A stretch of 55,252 nt of DNA from Helicobacter cetorum (lineage in GTDB: Bacteria; Campylobacterota; Campylobacteria; Campylobacterales; BB28): contig DZAZ01000006.1 of NCBI GenBank assembly GCA_022729755.1, positions 1 through 55,252 on the forward strand, given 5' to 3'. Numbering within the stretch: the stretch's first letter is position 1; every line of letters starts with the position of its first letter. Of this stretch, positions 39,761 to 47,751 are shown one piece after another. The notes below the pieces were generated by a model, which ran no database searches, had not been told where the DNA came from, and saw only the letters and a list, made by a program, of their open reading frames with translations. The translations under genes were made by a program, and so were the position numbers.

Positions 39761-40119
39761 TAAATATCCTTTTTTAAAATATTTTTAATTACAATTTTAA
39801 TAATTGGAAGCCTCTCTCTGATAGTTAATTCAATTATTGATAAATTTACACCTTCATAATCGTGTGCTATAAAATTCCTAATATTATAAGAGCCTTGTAA
39901 ATCATTTTTGTCAAACTCTTCTAAAAGCTTTGAACTATTTTTTTTCAATTTATCAAATTGTTCTGCAATGGCTATAAAATGCATTAAAATGGCAGGTCTT
40001 GAGAGAGTTTTATCATTTAATGCTTTTGTGATAGATTTTTTTGAAATTTTCTCTATATCTTCAATTTTTTCTAAAATTGTTTTTAATCTTTCTATATCTT
40101 TATCTTTATTTTTAGACAT
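39760..40119 (-). CDS. hepT: HepT-type HEPN ribonuclease toxin
   Basis: 119 residues of the HepT/DUF86 family. The C-terminal part carries RNFIAHDYEGV, a full match to the R-x4-H-x-Y motif: R and H form the HEPN RNase site and the tyrosine is the residue AMPylated by MntA in Shewanella oneidensis. The start overlaps the mntA stop by 8 bases and its TAG overlaps the dctM GTG. Sequence is intact, so the toxin is probably functional when MntA is lost. Placement between dctQ and dctM is unusual. Confidence 0.85.
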   Translation of the reverse strand: MSKNKDKDIERLKTILEKIEDIEKISKKSITKALNDKTLSRPAILMHFIAIAEQFDKLKKNSSKLLEEFDKNDLQGSYNIRNFIAHDYEGVNLSIIELTIRERLPIIKIVIKNILKKDI

Positions 40120-40423
40120 AAATAACTTCTTTTAAAATAGTATCTCTTATTTGAGAATTTGGCGAACTTTTATCGAAAATATCTACATCTTTTTGGAGTT
40201 TTTTTGATATTTGCTTTTTTATCTCTTCTAGCCTTGTAAATGCACTCCAACCTCTATATTTTGTGATAAATTTATCGCTAGTTTCAATTAAAATGTCAAT
40301 GTCACTATCATTTTGAAATTTGTCATTAGCATATGAACCAAAAAGCCCCAAAGATACTATTCCATCGTTTTCTAAAGATGGTTTTAACTCTTTTAAATAT
40401 TCTAAAATTTCAATTTTATTCAT
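40112..40423 (-). CDS. mntA: MntA-type nucleotidyltransferase antitoxin
   Basis: 103 residues. The minimal nucleotidyltransferase motif GSYANDKFQNDSDID matches G-S-x10-D-x-D exactly, and DVDIFD gives the third acidic residue. MntA enzymes neutralise HepT by adding AMP groups to its tyrosine, at the protein level. The ATG lies inside dctQ (8-base overlap) and the stop inside hepT (8-base overlap), so all four genes are read as one unit. Confidence 0.85.
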   Translation of the reverse strand: MNKIEILEYLKELKPSLENDGIVSLGLFGSYANDKFQNDSDIDILIETSDKFITKYRGWSAFTRLEEIKKQISKKLQKDVDIFDKSSPNSQIRDTILKEVIYV

Positions 40424-40928
40424 TTATATTTCCCAACTTATGCACACTTTTTATAACTTCTGAAATTGATTGCAAAACTAACAATACAAATGCAATTAAT
40501 ATCGCACTTTTAATTAAATATCTACAACATAAACCATTAGGATTTGGAGATATTTCATTTTGCATAAAACTAACTTCAACTAAACCGACACTGTAATAAA
40601 TTATGATTAGTGAAAATGGAATGATTATAAAAATATTTGAGAAAATATTTAAAATATTTTTAATCTTTTGTGAGTAATTTGCATATAAAATATCAACTCT
40701 TACGTGTTTATCGTGTTTTAGTGCATAAGAAATTCCAAATAAAAATATTACATCAAATAAATGCCATTCAACCTCTTGTAAAAAAATCGAACCACTACTA
40801 AAAATATATCGATTTAAGACATCAAATACGACTGTTAAAATTAAAAAAATGATTAAAATTCCACTAAATTTACCTATTAATTTTGTTAATGTATCGATGT
40901 AAAACGATATTTTTTCAAAAAATTTCAT
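40416..40928 (-). CDS. dctQ: TRAP transporter small permease (DctQ)
   Basis: 170 residues, four membrane helices. Seen: DVLNRYIF, LQEVEWHLFDVIFLFGISYALKHDKHVRVD split by the usual loop, and ISPNPNGLCCRYLIKSAI, a pattern I associate with the mannitol/chloroaromatic TRAP subgroup (usually SPDPGGLPARWLIK). DctQ is an essential partner of DctM in the membrane. AAGGAAAAG precedes the ATG inside the end of nuoJ, 2 bases away. The next gene overlaps its 3' end and is mntA, not dctM. Confidence 0.85.
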   Translation of the reverse strand: MKFFEKISFYIDTLTKLIGKFSGILIIFLILTVVFDVLNRYIFSSGSIFLQEVEWHLFDVIFLFGISYALKHDKHVRVDILYANYSQKIKNILNIFSNIFIIIPFSLIIIYYSVGLVEVSFMQNEISPNPNGLCCRYLIKSAILIAFVLLVLQSISEVIKSVHKLGNINE

Positions 40929-40930
40929 TC

Positions 40931-41431
40931 TTATTCTTTTCCTTTCGCAATCACAACTGAACCGATAATAGAGATTAAAAGTAAAATCGAAATTAATTCA
41001 AATGGATAAACAAAATCTAAAAATAAAGTTGTGCCAATTGCTTTAATTGTTCCAAATTCGGCATTTACTTCATCAAAATTTACACTTTCAAAATTTGCAC
41101 TTAAAATAAAAAGTAAAATAGGTGAGAGTAAAATCGCACTTGCTATAAATAATACATTTTTTCTGGGTTCACTTAATAAATCTCTTTTGCTTACATTTAA
41201 AAACATTATTACAAAAAGCATTAAAATCATTATCGCACCAGCATAAACGATAATTTGCATCGCAAAAAGCATTTTTGCACTCAAAAGTGCATAAAATCCA
41301 GCAAGTGCTAAAAGTGTAACTATAAAAGCAACTGCACTATTTAATGGGTGTTTGAATGAGATTAAACCAATCGCACCAACTAAAGCAAAAAATGAAAAGA
41401 TGTAAAAGAGATTGTTTGCTATAAATTCCAT
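40931..41431 (-). CDS. nuoJ: NADH-quinone oxidoreductase subunit J, away from the nuo operon
   Basis: 166 residues, five hydrophobic segments: FFALVGAIGLISFKHPLNSAVAF and the core YAGAIMILMLFVIMFLNVSKRD, diagnostic of NuoJ, a membrane subunit of respiratory complex I. In related genomes nuoJ sits inside nuoA-N. Here it lies 24 bases after panC and 2 bases before dctQ, with no other nuo gene in the window. It may be the only nuoJ, displaced, or an extra copy. The frame is complete and looks functional. Confidence 0.85.
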   Translation of the reverse strand: MEFIANNLFYIFSFFALVGAIGLISFKHPLNSAVAFIVTLLALAGFYALLSAKMLFAMQIIVYAGAIMILMLFVIMFLNVSKRDLLSEPRKNVLFIASAILLSPILLFILSANFESVNFDEVNAEFGTIKAIGTTLFLDFVYPFELISILLLISIIGSVVIAKGKE

Positions 41432-41455
41432 CGTTTTTCCTTGTGTTTTGAAACT

Positions 41456-42277
41456 TTAAATCCAAAGATTATCTATCAATCTAACTCCTGAAATTTTCAC
41501 TGCAATCAATATTATTGAATTTCCTTTTTCAATCGTTTCGATAAGATTTAACTCTCTATCGGTGATTTCGATATAATCAATTTCAATACCTTCTAAAGCC
41601 GTATTTATGACATCTTTTATAATTTTTACTTCAAAAGTATTTTTCATTATTTCTTGTGAAGCTAATTTGAGGGCTTTTGATATATTTAATGCTTTTTCTC
41701 TATCTTGCTGATTTAAATAAACATTTCGGCTACTAAGTGCTAAACCGTCATTTTCTCGCATAGTATCGCACTCTATTACTTCAATATTTAAAAATAAATC
41801 TTTTACCATTTGCTTAATTAATAGCAATTGTTGAGCATCTTTTCTACCAAAATATGCTTTTGTAGCTCTTGTTAAATTAAATAATTTTAATACAATTTGC
41901 AAAACTCCGTCAAAATGGCTTGGTCGTTTAAATCCCTCCAATACATAACTTTTAACTTTTGGAGCTTTGAGAATTACTTCATCTTTGAAATAGAGTTCAT
42001 TAAGATTTGGTAAAAATAAAATATCAACTTTAGCTAATTCACAAATTATTTTATCAGCTTCGATTTTTCGTGGATATTTATTAAAATCTTCACCCTCTAA
42101 AAATTGAGTAGGATTTACAAAAATAGAGACAATGACAATTTCATTTTCACTTTTTGCTCTATTTATAAGCGATAAGTGACCATTGTGCAAAGCCCCCATT
42201 GTTGGAATAAATCCGATAGTTTTATTTAACTCATTTCTAATTTTGATTAATTCATTTACACTTGTGAGTATTTTCAA
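41456..42277 (-). CDS. panC: Pantothenate synthetase
   Basis: Joins pantoate and beta-alanine with ATP, the last step of vitamin B5 synthesis. 273 residues from the TTG at 42277 (AAAAAAGGA 9 bases upstream); a longer frame back to 42331 starts inside the divergent promoter and was rejected. Seen: GFIPTMGALHNGHLSLI near residue 20-36, VSIFVNPTQF, FLEGEDFNKYPR, YFGRKDAQQLLLIKQM and SSRNVYLN. First gene of the panC-nuoJ-dctQ-mntA-hepT-dctM unit; panB is elsewhere (14.1 kb). Confidence 0.95.
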   Translation of the reverse strand: MKILTSVNELIKIRNELNKTIGFIPTMGALHNGHLSLINRAKSENEIVIVSIFVNPTQFLEGEDFNKYPRKIEADKIICELAKVDILFLPNLNELYFKDEVILKAPKVKSYVLEGFKRPSHFDGVLQIVLKLFNLTRATKAYFGRKDAQQLLLIKQMVKDLFLNIEVIECDTMRENDGLALSSRNVYLNQQDREKALNISKALKLASQEIMKNTFEVKIIKDVINTALEGIEIDYIEITDRELNLIETIEKGNSIILIAVKISGVRLIDNLWI

Positions 42278-42298
42278 GCTAACCAATCCTTTTTTGGT

Positions 42299-42304
42299 TA
42301 TAAT
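42299..42304 (+). promoter_or_regulatory. -10 of prfB, overlapping the panC -10
   Basis: Plus-strand TATAAT about 27 bases before the prfB TTG. It shares bases with the minus-strand TGATATAAT of panC (42303-42311). Confidence 0.5.
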
Positions 42305-42311
42305 TATATCA
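42303..42311 (-). promoter_or_regulatory. Extended -10 promoter of panC
   Basis: Minus-strand TGATATAAT, 26 bases before the panC TTG start at 42277; overlaps the prfB -10 on the other strand. Confidence 0.6.
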
Positions 42312-42331
42312 AAAATTAATCGGAGTGACAT

Positions 42332-43432
42332 TTGGATAATTACGAATATGGTGAACTTTTAAAACTTTTAAGCACAAAACTTGAAAATGTAAAAGCTATT
42401 ATAAAACCTGAAAAAATCGAAGCAAGGCTTAGCGAAATTTTAAAAATGGAAGAGAATGAGAGTTTTTGGGGTGAAGTTGAAAAAGCTAAAAATGTACAAC
42501 AAGAAAAGAATAAATTAAATGCAATTTTAGAAAAATATCAAAAAGCAAAAATACTTTTAAATGATACAAAAGAACTATTAGAAATGGCATTACAAGAGAA
42601 TGATAACGATACAATTGAACAACTTTTTAGCGAAGCTGAAAATTTAGAATCAACTGTTAGAAAGGTTGAAATCGAAGTTATGCTTAGTGGTGAAGATGAT
42701 TCTAAAAATGCGATTATGACAATTCACCCTGGAGCTGGTGGAACTGAATCAAATGATTGGGCAAGTATACTTTATAGAATGTATTTAAGATGGGCTGAAC
42801 TTAAAGGCTTTAAAGTCGAAGTGCTTGATTATCAAGATGGCGAAGAAGCTGGGATAAAAGATGTGAGTTTTATTATTAGAGGTGAAAATGCTTATGGATA
42901 TTTAAAAGCTGAAAGTGGAATTCATAGACTTGTTAGAATAAGTCCATTTGATGCAAATGCTAAGCGACACACATCATTCACTTCAGTAATCGTAAGTCCT
43001 GAAATTGATGATGATATCAAAATAGAAATTGAAGATAAAGATATTAGGGTTGATACTTATCGTGCAAGTGGAGCGGGAGGTCAGCACGTAAATAAAACTG
43101 ATAGTGCAATTAGAATTACTCATATTCCAACAAATATAGTAGTGCAGTGTCAAAATGATAGAAGTCAGCACAAAAATCGGGCAAATGCTATGAAAATGTT
43201 AAAAAGTAAACTTTATGAACTTGAACTTGAAAAACAACATGCTGAAAAAGAGGGTTTACCAAAGAGTGAAATCGGTTGGGGACACCAAATTAGAAGTTAT
43301 GTACTAACACCATATCAACAAGTAAAAGATAACAGAAGTAATAAAGCTTATAGCCGAGTTGATGCGATTTTAGATGGAGATATAGATAGAATAATTGAAG
43401 ATGTTTTAATTCACGTTTCTTCAAAAGCTTAA
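42332..43432 (+). CDS. prfB: Peptide chain release factor 2
   Basis: Reads UGA and UAA stop codons on the ribosome. 366 residues with the RF2 recognition tripeptide SPF in [13 protein letters not shown] (about 207) and the peptidyl-tRNA hydrolysis motif [12 protein letters not shown] (GGQ near 248). The start is TTG at 42332 with CGGAG 7 bases before it. The whole gene is one frame; there is no in-frame TGA near codon 25, so the programmed frameshift of E. coli prfB is absent. Divergent from panC over overlapping promoters. Confidence 0.96.
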   Translation: MDNYEYGELLKLLSTKLENVKAIIKPEKIEARLSEILKMEENESFWGEVEKAKNVQQEKNKLNAILEKYQKAKILLNDTKELLEMALQENDNDTIEQLFSEAENLESTVRKVEIEVMLSGEDDSKNAIMTIHPGAGGTESNDWASILYRMYLRWAELKGFKVEVLDYQDGEEAGIKDVSFIIRGENAYGYLKAESGIHRLVRISPFDANAKRHTSFTSVIVSPEIDDDIKIEIEDKDIRVDTYRASGAGGQHVNKTDSAIRITHIPTNIVVQCQNDRSQHKNRANAMKMLKSKLYELELEKQHAEKEGLPKSEIGWGHQIRSYVLTPYQQVKDNRSNKAYSRVDAILDGDIDRIIEDVLIHVSSKA

Positions 43433-43446
43433 GTGAAATTTAAAAC

Positions 43447-43480
43447 TTTCTTAAACTTAGCTTCTAAAATTATTAAGAAA
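43447..43480. terminator. Possible bidirectional terminator between prfB and mqnD
   Basis: TTTCTTAA (43447-43454) pairs with TTAAGAAA (43473-43480); the 18-base loop can fold again as TTAG/CTAA. It lies between convergent genes and includes the mqnD stop. AT-rich stem, so only moderate support. Confidence 0.35.
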
Positions 43481-44336
43481 ATCTAATTTCTTTGTATTCA
43501 CTAGGAATTAACATATCTCTTGAATTAATTAGTTTTTCATAAAAACCATGGTTATGACCTATTTCAAAAAGTTTATCAATCGCATTTAATTGCTTATCGT
43601 CCATTACTATGGACTTTTCATCTGCATACATACTTAAATATTTTTGCAACTCTTCATCACTCACTCTAATTAAGTTTCTCTCCATCAACATTTTTGAGAG
43701 TAAAAGCTTATTTTTATTCGCAATTTCAACAGCTTTAATTAAAATATTCTCTAAATCAATTGCCCTTAAAATAGGAATTGAGCGACGAAGTGCCATTCCT
43801 CCGAGTGGTAGAGGTAAATTATCTTTTGCCAAATCAAGCCATATATCAAATATTTCAGCTTCTAACTCTAGACTTTCACTAAAATTTAAAATAGACTCGT
43901 GAATTAAAACTCCAGCATCAACCTCATCATTTAAAACTGCATTTTCAATCTCTAAAAAATTATAATATTTAATTCTAGCTTCAGGATATGCAAGTTTAAA
44001 AATTAGTGCATTTGTGGTATATTTTCCACTCAACGCTACTTTGAAATTTTTCTTTAGAGTTTTATTTTTTTTCTTAATAAGCTTTGGACCATAACCATAT
44101 CCAAAACTAACAGCCGTTTTTAAAAGTGCGAATTCTTCGCTAATTAAAGGATAAAGTCCAAAACTAATCGCACTTATATCAAATTCACCTAAAATTGCTT
44201 TTTCATTCAAACTCTCAATGTCAAGTGCTTGATTTTCAAAACTAAAACCATCTAAATGAACCCACCCAAATTTAATAGCATAATACATAAAAATATCGTC
44301 TGCATCGGGTGAGTGAGCTAGTGTTATTTTTTTCAT
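43473..44336 (-). CDS. mqnD: 1,4-dihydroxy-6-naphthoate synthase (futalosine pathway)
   Basis: 287 residues of the MqnA/MqnD family. LAHSPDADDIFMYYAI at the start, ISAISFGLYPLI, the GYGYGPKLI substrate loop, GVLIHESILN with the catalytic histidine region, and DNLPLPLGGMALRR fit MqnD. It turns cyclic dehypoxanthine futalosine into 1,4-dihydroxy-6-naphthoate on the route to menaquinone, the normal respiratory quinone of Campylobacterota. MqnA is related, but the PLPLGG and SPDxDD patterns favour MqnD. Convergent to prfB. Confidence 0.88.
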   Translation of the reverse strand: MKKITLAHSPDADDIFMYYAIKFGWVHLDGFSFENQALDIESLNEKAILGEFDISAISFGLYPLISEEFALLKTAVSFGYGYGPKLIKKKNKTLKKNFKVALSGKYTTNALIFKLAYPEARIKYYNFLEIENAVLNDEVDAGVLIHESILNFSESLELEAEIFDIWLDLAKDNLPLPLGGMALRRSIPILRAIDLENILIKAVEIANKNKLLLSKMLMERNLIRVSDEELQKYLSMYADEKSIVMDDKQLNAIDKLFEIGHNHGFYEKLINSRDMLIPSEYKEIRFS

Positions 44337-44363
44337 ATTTATTTCTTAACCTTTTTTAAAATA

Positions 44364-45170
44364 TTAAAGTTTAACATCTCTTGCATATAAAAAATCTTGA
44401 TTTATCGTCCTATTTGTGAGTTTAGCAATTATTGGAGGTTTTCTTTTAAATTGATTTTGATAAATTTTTTTTCTTACCATTTCTATTAAGTTTTCATCAA
44501 AATTCATCTCTTTAATTTTCTCAAGTGAAAATCGCTCATCTACATAAATTTTTAAAAATTTATCGATTTGGCTATAACTAAAGCCAAGCTCACTCTCATC
44601 ACTTTGACCTTCCCATAAATCAGCTGATGGAGCTTTATTTATGATACTTTCACAAACTCCTAAAAATTTTGCAAACTCAAAGATTTCACTTTTATAAATA
44701 TCACCTATTGGATTTAATGCACTTGCCAAATCGCCAAATAGTGTTCCATAACCTAGCAAAAGTTCACTCTTATTGCTAGTTCCGATTACAAGGGCTTTTT
44801 CTCTTGCTGAAATATCATAAAGTATACTCATTCTAACTCTAGCACTAAAATTTCCAACTCTTAATTTGTCGCTAAAATCATCTTTAAAATAAGCCCTCAA
44901 CATTGGTTCAATAGAGATTATTTCATAATTTATACTGAATTTTTCACACAACTGTTTAGCATCATTAATACTTGAAACGCTTGAAAATTGCGATGGCATC
45001 ATAATGGCTAATAGATTTTGGTTAAAAGAGAGTTTTGCTAAAACTGCAACTAGTGCTGAATCAATTCCACCACTTAAACCTATAACTACACTATTTAAGC
45101 CTGTTTTATACACCTCTTCTTGCAAAAATTTAATTAAATAATTTTGAATTAACTCCCAATTTTTACTCAT
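44364..45170 (-). CDS. nadE: NAD synthetase, ammonia-dependent type
   Basis: Last step of NAD synthesis: amidation of deamido-NAD with ATP. 268 residues lacking the nitrilase-type glutaminase domain, so ammonia-dependent. Seen: the PP-loop VIGLSGGIDSALVAVL near residue 32-47, ARVRMSILYDIS, GTSNKSELLLGYGTLFGD and LNPIGDIYKSEIF, then APSADLWEGQSDESELGFSY. It has its own extended -10 at 45206-45214. mqnD follows 27 bases after the stop and is likely co-transcribed. Confidence 0.96.
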   Translation of the reverse strand: MSKNWELIQNYLIKFLQEEVYKTGLNSVVIGLSGGIDSALVAVLAKLSFNQNLLAIMMPSQFSSVSSINDAKQLCEKFSINYEIISIEPMLRAYFKDDFSDKLRVGNFSARVRMSILYDISAREKALVIGTSNKSELLLGYGTLFGDLASALNPIGDIYKSEIFEFAKFLGVCESIINKAPSADLWEGQSDESELGFSYSQIDKFLKIYVDERFSLEKIKEMNFDENLIEMVRKKIYQNQFKRKPPIIAKLTNRTINQDFLYARDVKL

Positions 45171-45205
45171 TTTGAAATCCTGTAATCTTAATTAATTTTT
45201 TAAGC

Positions 45206-45214
45206 ATTATATCA
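45206..45214 (-). promoter_or_regulatory. Extended -10 promoter of nadE
   Basis: Minus-strand TGATATAAT about 36 bases upstream of the nadE ATG, in the gap with divergent yebC. Confidence 0.6.
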
Positions 45215-45229
45215 AGAATCACTCAAATA

Positions 45230-45238
45230 TGGTATAAT
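45230..45238 (+). promoter_or_regulatory. Extended -10 promoter of yebC
   Basis: TGGTATAAT about 30 bases before the ATG at 45269. Confidence 0.65.
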
Positions 45239-45268
45239 TAGCGAAAAATTCAAACTTTGGAGAATTGT

Positions 45269-45979
45269 ATGGGAAGAGCTTTTGAGTATCGTAGGGCTGC
45301 AAAAGAAAAAAGATGGGATAAAATGTCAAAGATATTTCCAAAATTGTCACGTGCTATTACAATGGCCGCAAAAGAGGGTGGAATTGATGCTGATATGAAC
45401 CCAAAATTACGAACGGCTATTTTAAATGCAAAAGCTCAAAATATGCCAAAAGATAATATTGACTCGGCTATAAAACGGGCTTTAGGCAAAGATGAAGCAA
45501 CTTTTGTTGAATTAACTTATGAGGGAAAAGGACCTCACGGAGTTTTGCTTTTTATCGAGTGTGCAACTGATAATCCAACTAGAACGATTGCAAATGTTAA
45601 AAGTTATTTTAATAAAATCGGTGGGCAAATTGTTACAAATGGTTCGCTTGAATTTATGTTTTCAAGAAAAGCTGTATTTGAGTTTGATAAACCTAAAGAT
45701 TTAAACTTAGAAGAACTTGAGCTAAGCTTAATTGATGCTGGACTTGATGAGCTTGAAGAAGATGATGGAGTTATGTTTGTATATGGAGATTATACAAATT
45801 TTGGAACACTCTCAAAAGCTTTTGAAGATTTAAAAATAGATATCAAAAAAGCGACACTTCAAAGAATAGCTAATTCGCCAACACATTTTAGCGAAGAGCA
45901 ATTAATTGATATTGAAAAATTAATCGATAGAATTGAAGATGATGACGATGTTCAGGCAGTTTTTACAAATATTGAGTAA
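45269..45979 (+). CDS. yebC: YebC/PmpR-family translation or transcription regulator
   Basis: 236 residues. The start [19 protein letters not shown] at 45269 follows GGAG by 7 bases; a frame beginning 12 bases earlier is less likely. Other family marks: [31 protein letters not shown] and [19 protein letters not shown]. These proteins were first described as DNA-binding regulators and lately some as helpers in relieving ribosome stalling. Transcribed alone; followed by a 183-base gap before the RND genes. Interestingly a ribosome-quality-control protein (rqcH) lies 3.5 kb downstream, though no operon link is seen. Confidence 0.93.
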   Translation: MGRAFEYRRAAKEKRWDKMSKIFPKLSRAITMAAKEGGIDADMNPKLRTAILNAKAQNMPKDNIDSAIKRALGKDEATFVELTYEGKGPHGVLLFIECATDNPTRTIANVKSYFNKIGGQIVTNGSLEFMFSRKAVFEFDKPKDLNLEELELSLIDAGLDELEEDDGVMFVYGDYTNFGTLSKAFEDLKIDIKKATLQRIANSPTHFSEEQLIDIEKLIDRIEDDDDVQAVFTNIE

Positions 45980-46099
45980 AAAAAATTTATAGGAGAAATT
46001 ATGGCTTTTTTTTGATGAAAAAATTTCTATTTTTTTCTTTTTATTTGTTCTACTAATTTTTTAAATATTTTATTTAAAAATGTCACAATTAACCATACT

Positions 46100-46149
46100 A
46101 TTATCATATTTGTTTATAATTATCAAATAGTTTCAAATTAATTATCATA
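46100..46149 (+). repeat. Three ATTATCA(A/T)A direct repeats, possible operator
   Basis: ATTATCATA (46100-46108), ATTATCAAA (46119-46127) and ATTATCATA (46141-46149), 19 and 22 bases apart, close to two helix turns. They flank and overlap the -10 box before the pump genes and resemble spaced GATAAT hexamers on the minus strand. A binding array for a repressor is possible. Confidence 0.4.
46115..46120 (+). promoter_or_regulatory. Probable -10 of the RND half genes
   Basis: TATAAT in the 183-base gap before the pump genes; it lies among three ATTATCA(A/T)A repeats (46100-46108, 46119-46127, 46141-46149). Confidence 0.45.
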
Positions 46150-46162
46150 CGAGAGAGTGTAA

Positions 46163-47746
46163 ATGAGTAAAAAAGCAAAATATAGGGTAAAGAATAATGC
46201 TGGTTATTTGGCAAATGTATTCTTAAACAATCCTCTTACTTCAATTCTAGCGATTTTTATTTTAGCAGTTGGTATTGTTTCACTTCAAGTAATGCCAAGA
46301 GAAGAAGACCCTCAAATTGAAGTTAGTGGTGGTTCGATTATTATTGCAGTTCCGGGTGCTTCGCCTGAAGAAGTTATTAATGTTATTGTAAAACCTTTAG
46401 AGAGAAAACTTCGAGAAATTAAAGGAATTGAGCATATTTACGGTACAGCTATGCATAATGTTGGGATGCTTAATGTTCAATATTATATTGGTGAAAATCG
46501 AGAAGAGTCAAATTTAAAACTTTATGATAAAGTTATGCAAAATATGGATGAGTTGCCAAAAGGGATTATGCCTCCACTTGTAAAACCTTTTGATATTGAT
46601 ATTGATATACCTATTTTGACAGTTGCATTTTATAAAAAAGATGGAACAGAACTTGATACGATAGATAATTATCAGCAAATTAGGGAACTTCAACAAGCTA
46701 TAAATTCTATCGATAATGTTTCTAAAACTACACTAAAAGGTGTTAAAAAGCCTCAATTTAATATCAACGTTGATTTATCCAAACTTTCAGCTTATCATCT
46801 CTCATTTGGTCAAATTGTACAAGCAGTTAAGGGAATTTCAAATAATTCTCCAGAGATGACAACTCCAACTCAAGATGATAATATTATTGCATTTGGTATT
46901 AAAAATGCAATTGAAGATGTTGATGATATTAAAAATTTAATAGTTGCTCAATATATGGATTCTCCAATTTATCTTAAAAATGTGGCTGATGTTGAGTATA
47001 ACTATGATATCCAAAACCACCAAAGAGCTCAAATTACAACTATGGCTGAAGATGGAAACTTTTCAGATTTAACAGAACAAGTCACACTTACAGTTGCAAA
47101 ATTAAAAGGTACAAATGCAGTTACGATTTCAGAGCAAGTTATAGAAAAACTTGAAATGGAAAAAGCTGAATTAGAAGCTAATAATATTGGCTATATCGTG
47201 ACTCGTAATTATGGAACTAGAGCAAATGAGGCGGTTAATGAGTTGGTTCACCACTTAGAGATTACAATTTTAATTATCGCACTAATTTTAGTTCCGTTTT
47301 TAGGTTGGAGAGAGTCGCTTGTTGTAACAATCGCCGTTCCTATGATTTTAGCTACAACTTTATTTATAGCCTATATGAGTGGTCAAACTATAAATCGTAT
47401 TACACTTTTTGCCTTTTTACTTAGTCTTGGATTGATTGTTGATGATGCAATTATCGTTATTGAAAATATCCATAGAAGGCTACATTTACAAGAGTCAAAA
47501 CATAAAGAATTTGATGAAATAATAGTTGAAGCAACTGATGAGATTGGACCTTCGACAAATATTGCAACAATTGCAATTATCTTAACAATGGTTCCTATGG
47601 CATTTGTTGGTGGAATGATGGGGCAATTTATGAAGCCTATTCCACTTAATGTGCCTGTTGGATTAGCTGTTTCACTCTTTGTAGCTTATGTATTTACACC
47701 ATATTTAGCTAAGAAATTTATTAAACATAATAGTGGAGGACACTAA
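46163..47746 (+). CDS. RND efflux pump, N-terminal half-protein (TM1-TM6)
   Basis: 527 residues that cover only the first half of an AcrB-type pump: TM1 (about 26-44), the first porter domain (PREEDPQIEVSGGSIII, GASPEEV), TM2-TM6 (about 360-515). The proton-relay pair Asp427-Asp428 sits in LGLIVDDAIIVIENIH. It ends after TM6 at the cytoplasmic linker with KKFIKHNSGGH. The second half is a separate gene 5 bases on, in another frame. No frame shift or broken motif is seen; both halves look complete. No adaptor or TolC-like gene adjoins. Confidence 0.85.
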   Translation: MSKKAKYRVKNNAGYLANVFLNNPLTSILAIFILAVGIVSLQVMPREEDPQIEVSGGSIIIAVPGASPEEVINVIVKPLERKLREIKGIEHIYGTAMHNVGMLNVQYYIGENREESNLKLYDKVMQNMDELPKGIMPPLVKPFDIDIDIPILTVAFYKKDGTELDTIDNYQQIRELQQAINSIDNVSKTTLKGVKKPQFNINVDLSKLSAYHLSFGQIVQAVKGISNNSPEMTTPTQDDNIIAFGIKNAIEDVDDIKNLIVAQYMDSPIYLKNVADVEYNYDIQNHQRAQITTMAEDGNFSDLTEQVTLTVAKLKGTNAVTISEQVIEKLEMEKAELEANNIGYIVTRNYGTRANEAVNELVHHLEITILIIALILVPFLGWRESLVVTIAVPMILATTLFIAYMSGQTINRITLFAFLLSLGLIVDDAIIVIENIHRRLHLQESKHKEFDEIIVEATDEIGPSTNIATIAIILTMVPMAFVGGMMGQFMKPIPLNVPVGLAVSLFVAYVFTPYLAKKFIKHNSGGH

Positions 47747-47751
47747 AAAAT

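Noticed and set aside
42278-42331. N-terminal extension of panC to 42331
   Set aside because: It would cover the panC promoter itself and the prfB ribosome site; PanC proteins do not have this extension.
42332-42420. Programmed frameshift in prfB
   Set aside because: The frame is continuous and no in-frame TGA occurs in the early codons.
46081-46149. Classical Fur box before the RND genes
   Set aside because: GATAAT-like words are present but 19-22 bases apart, not in contiguous hexamers.
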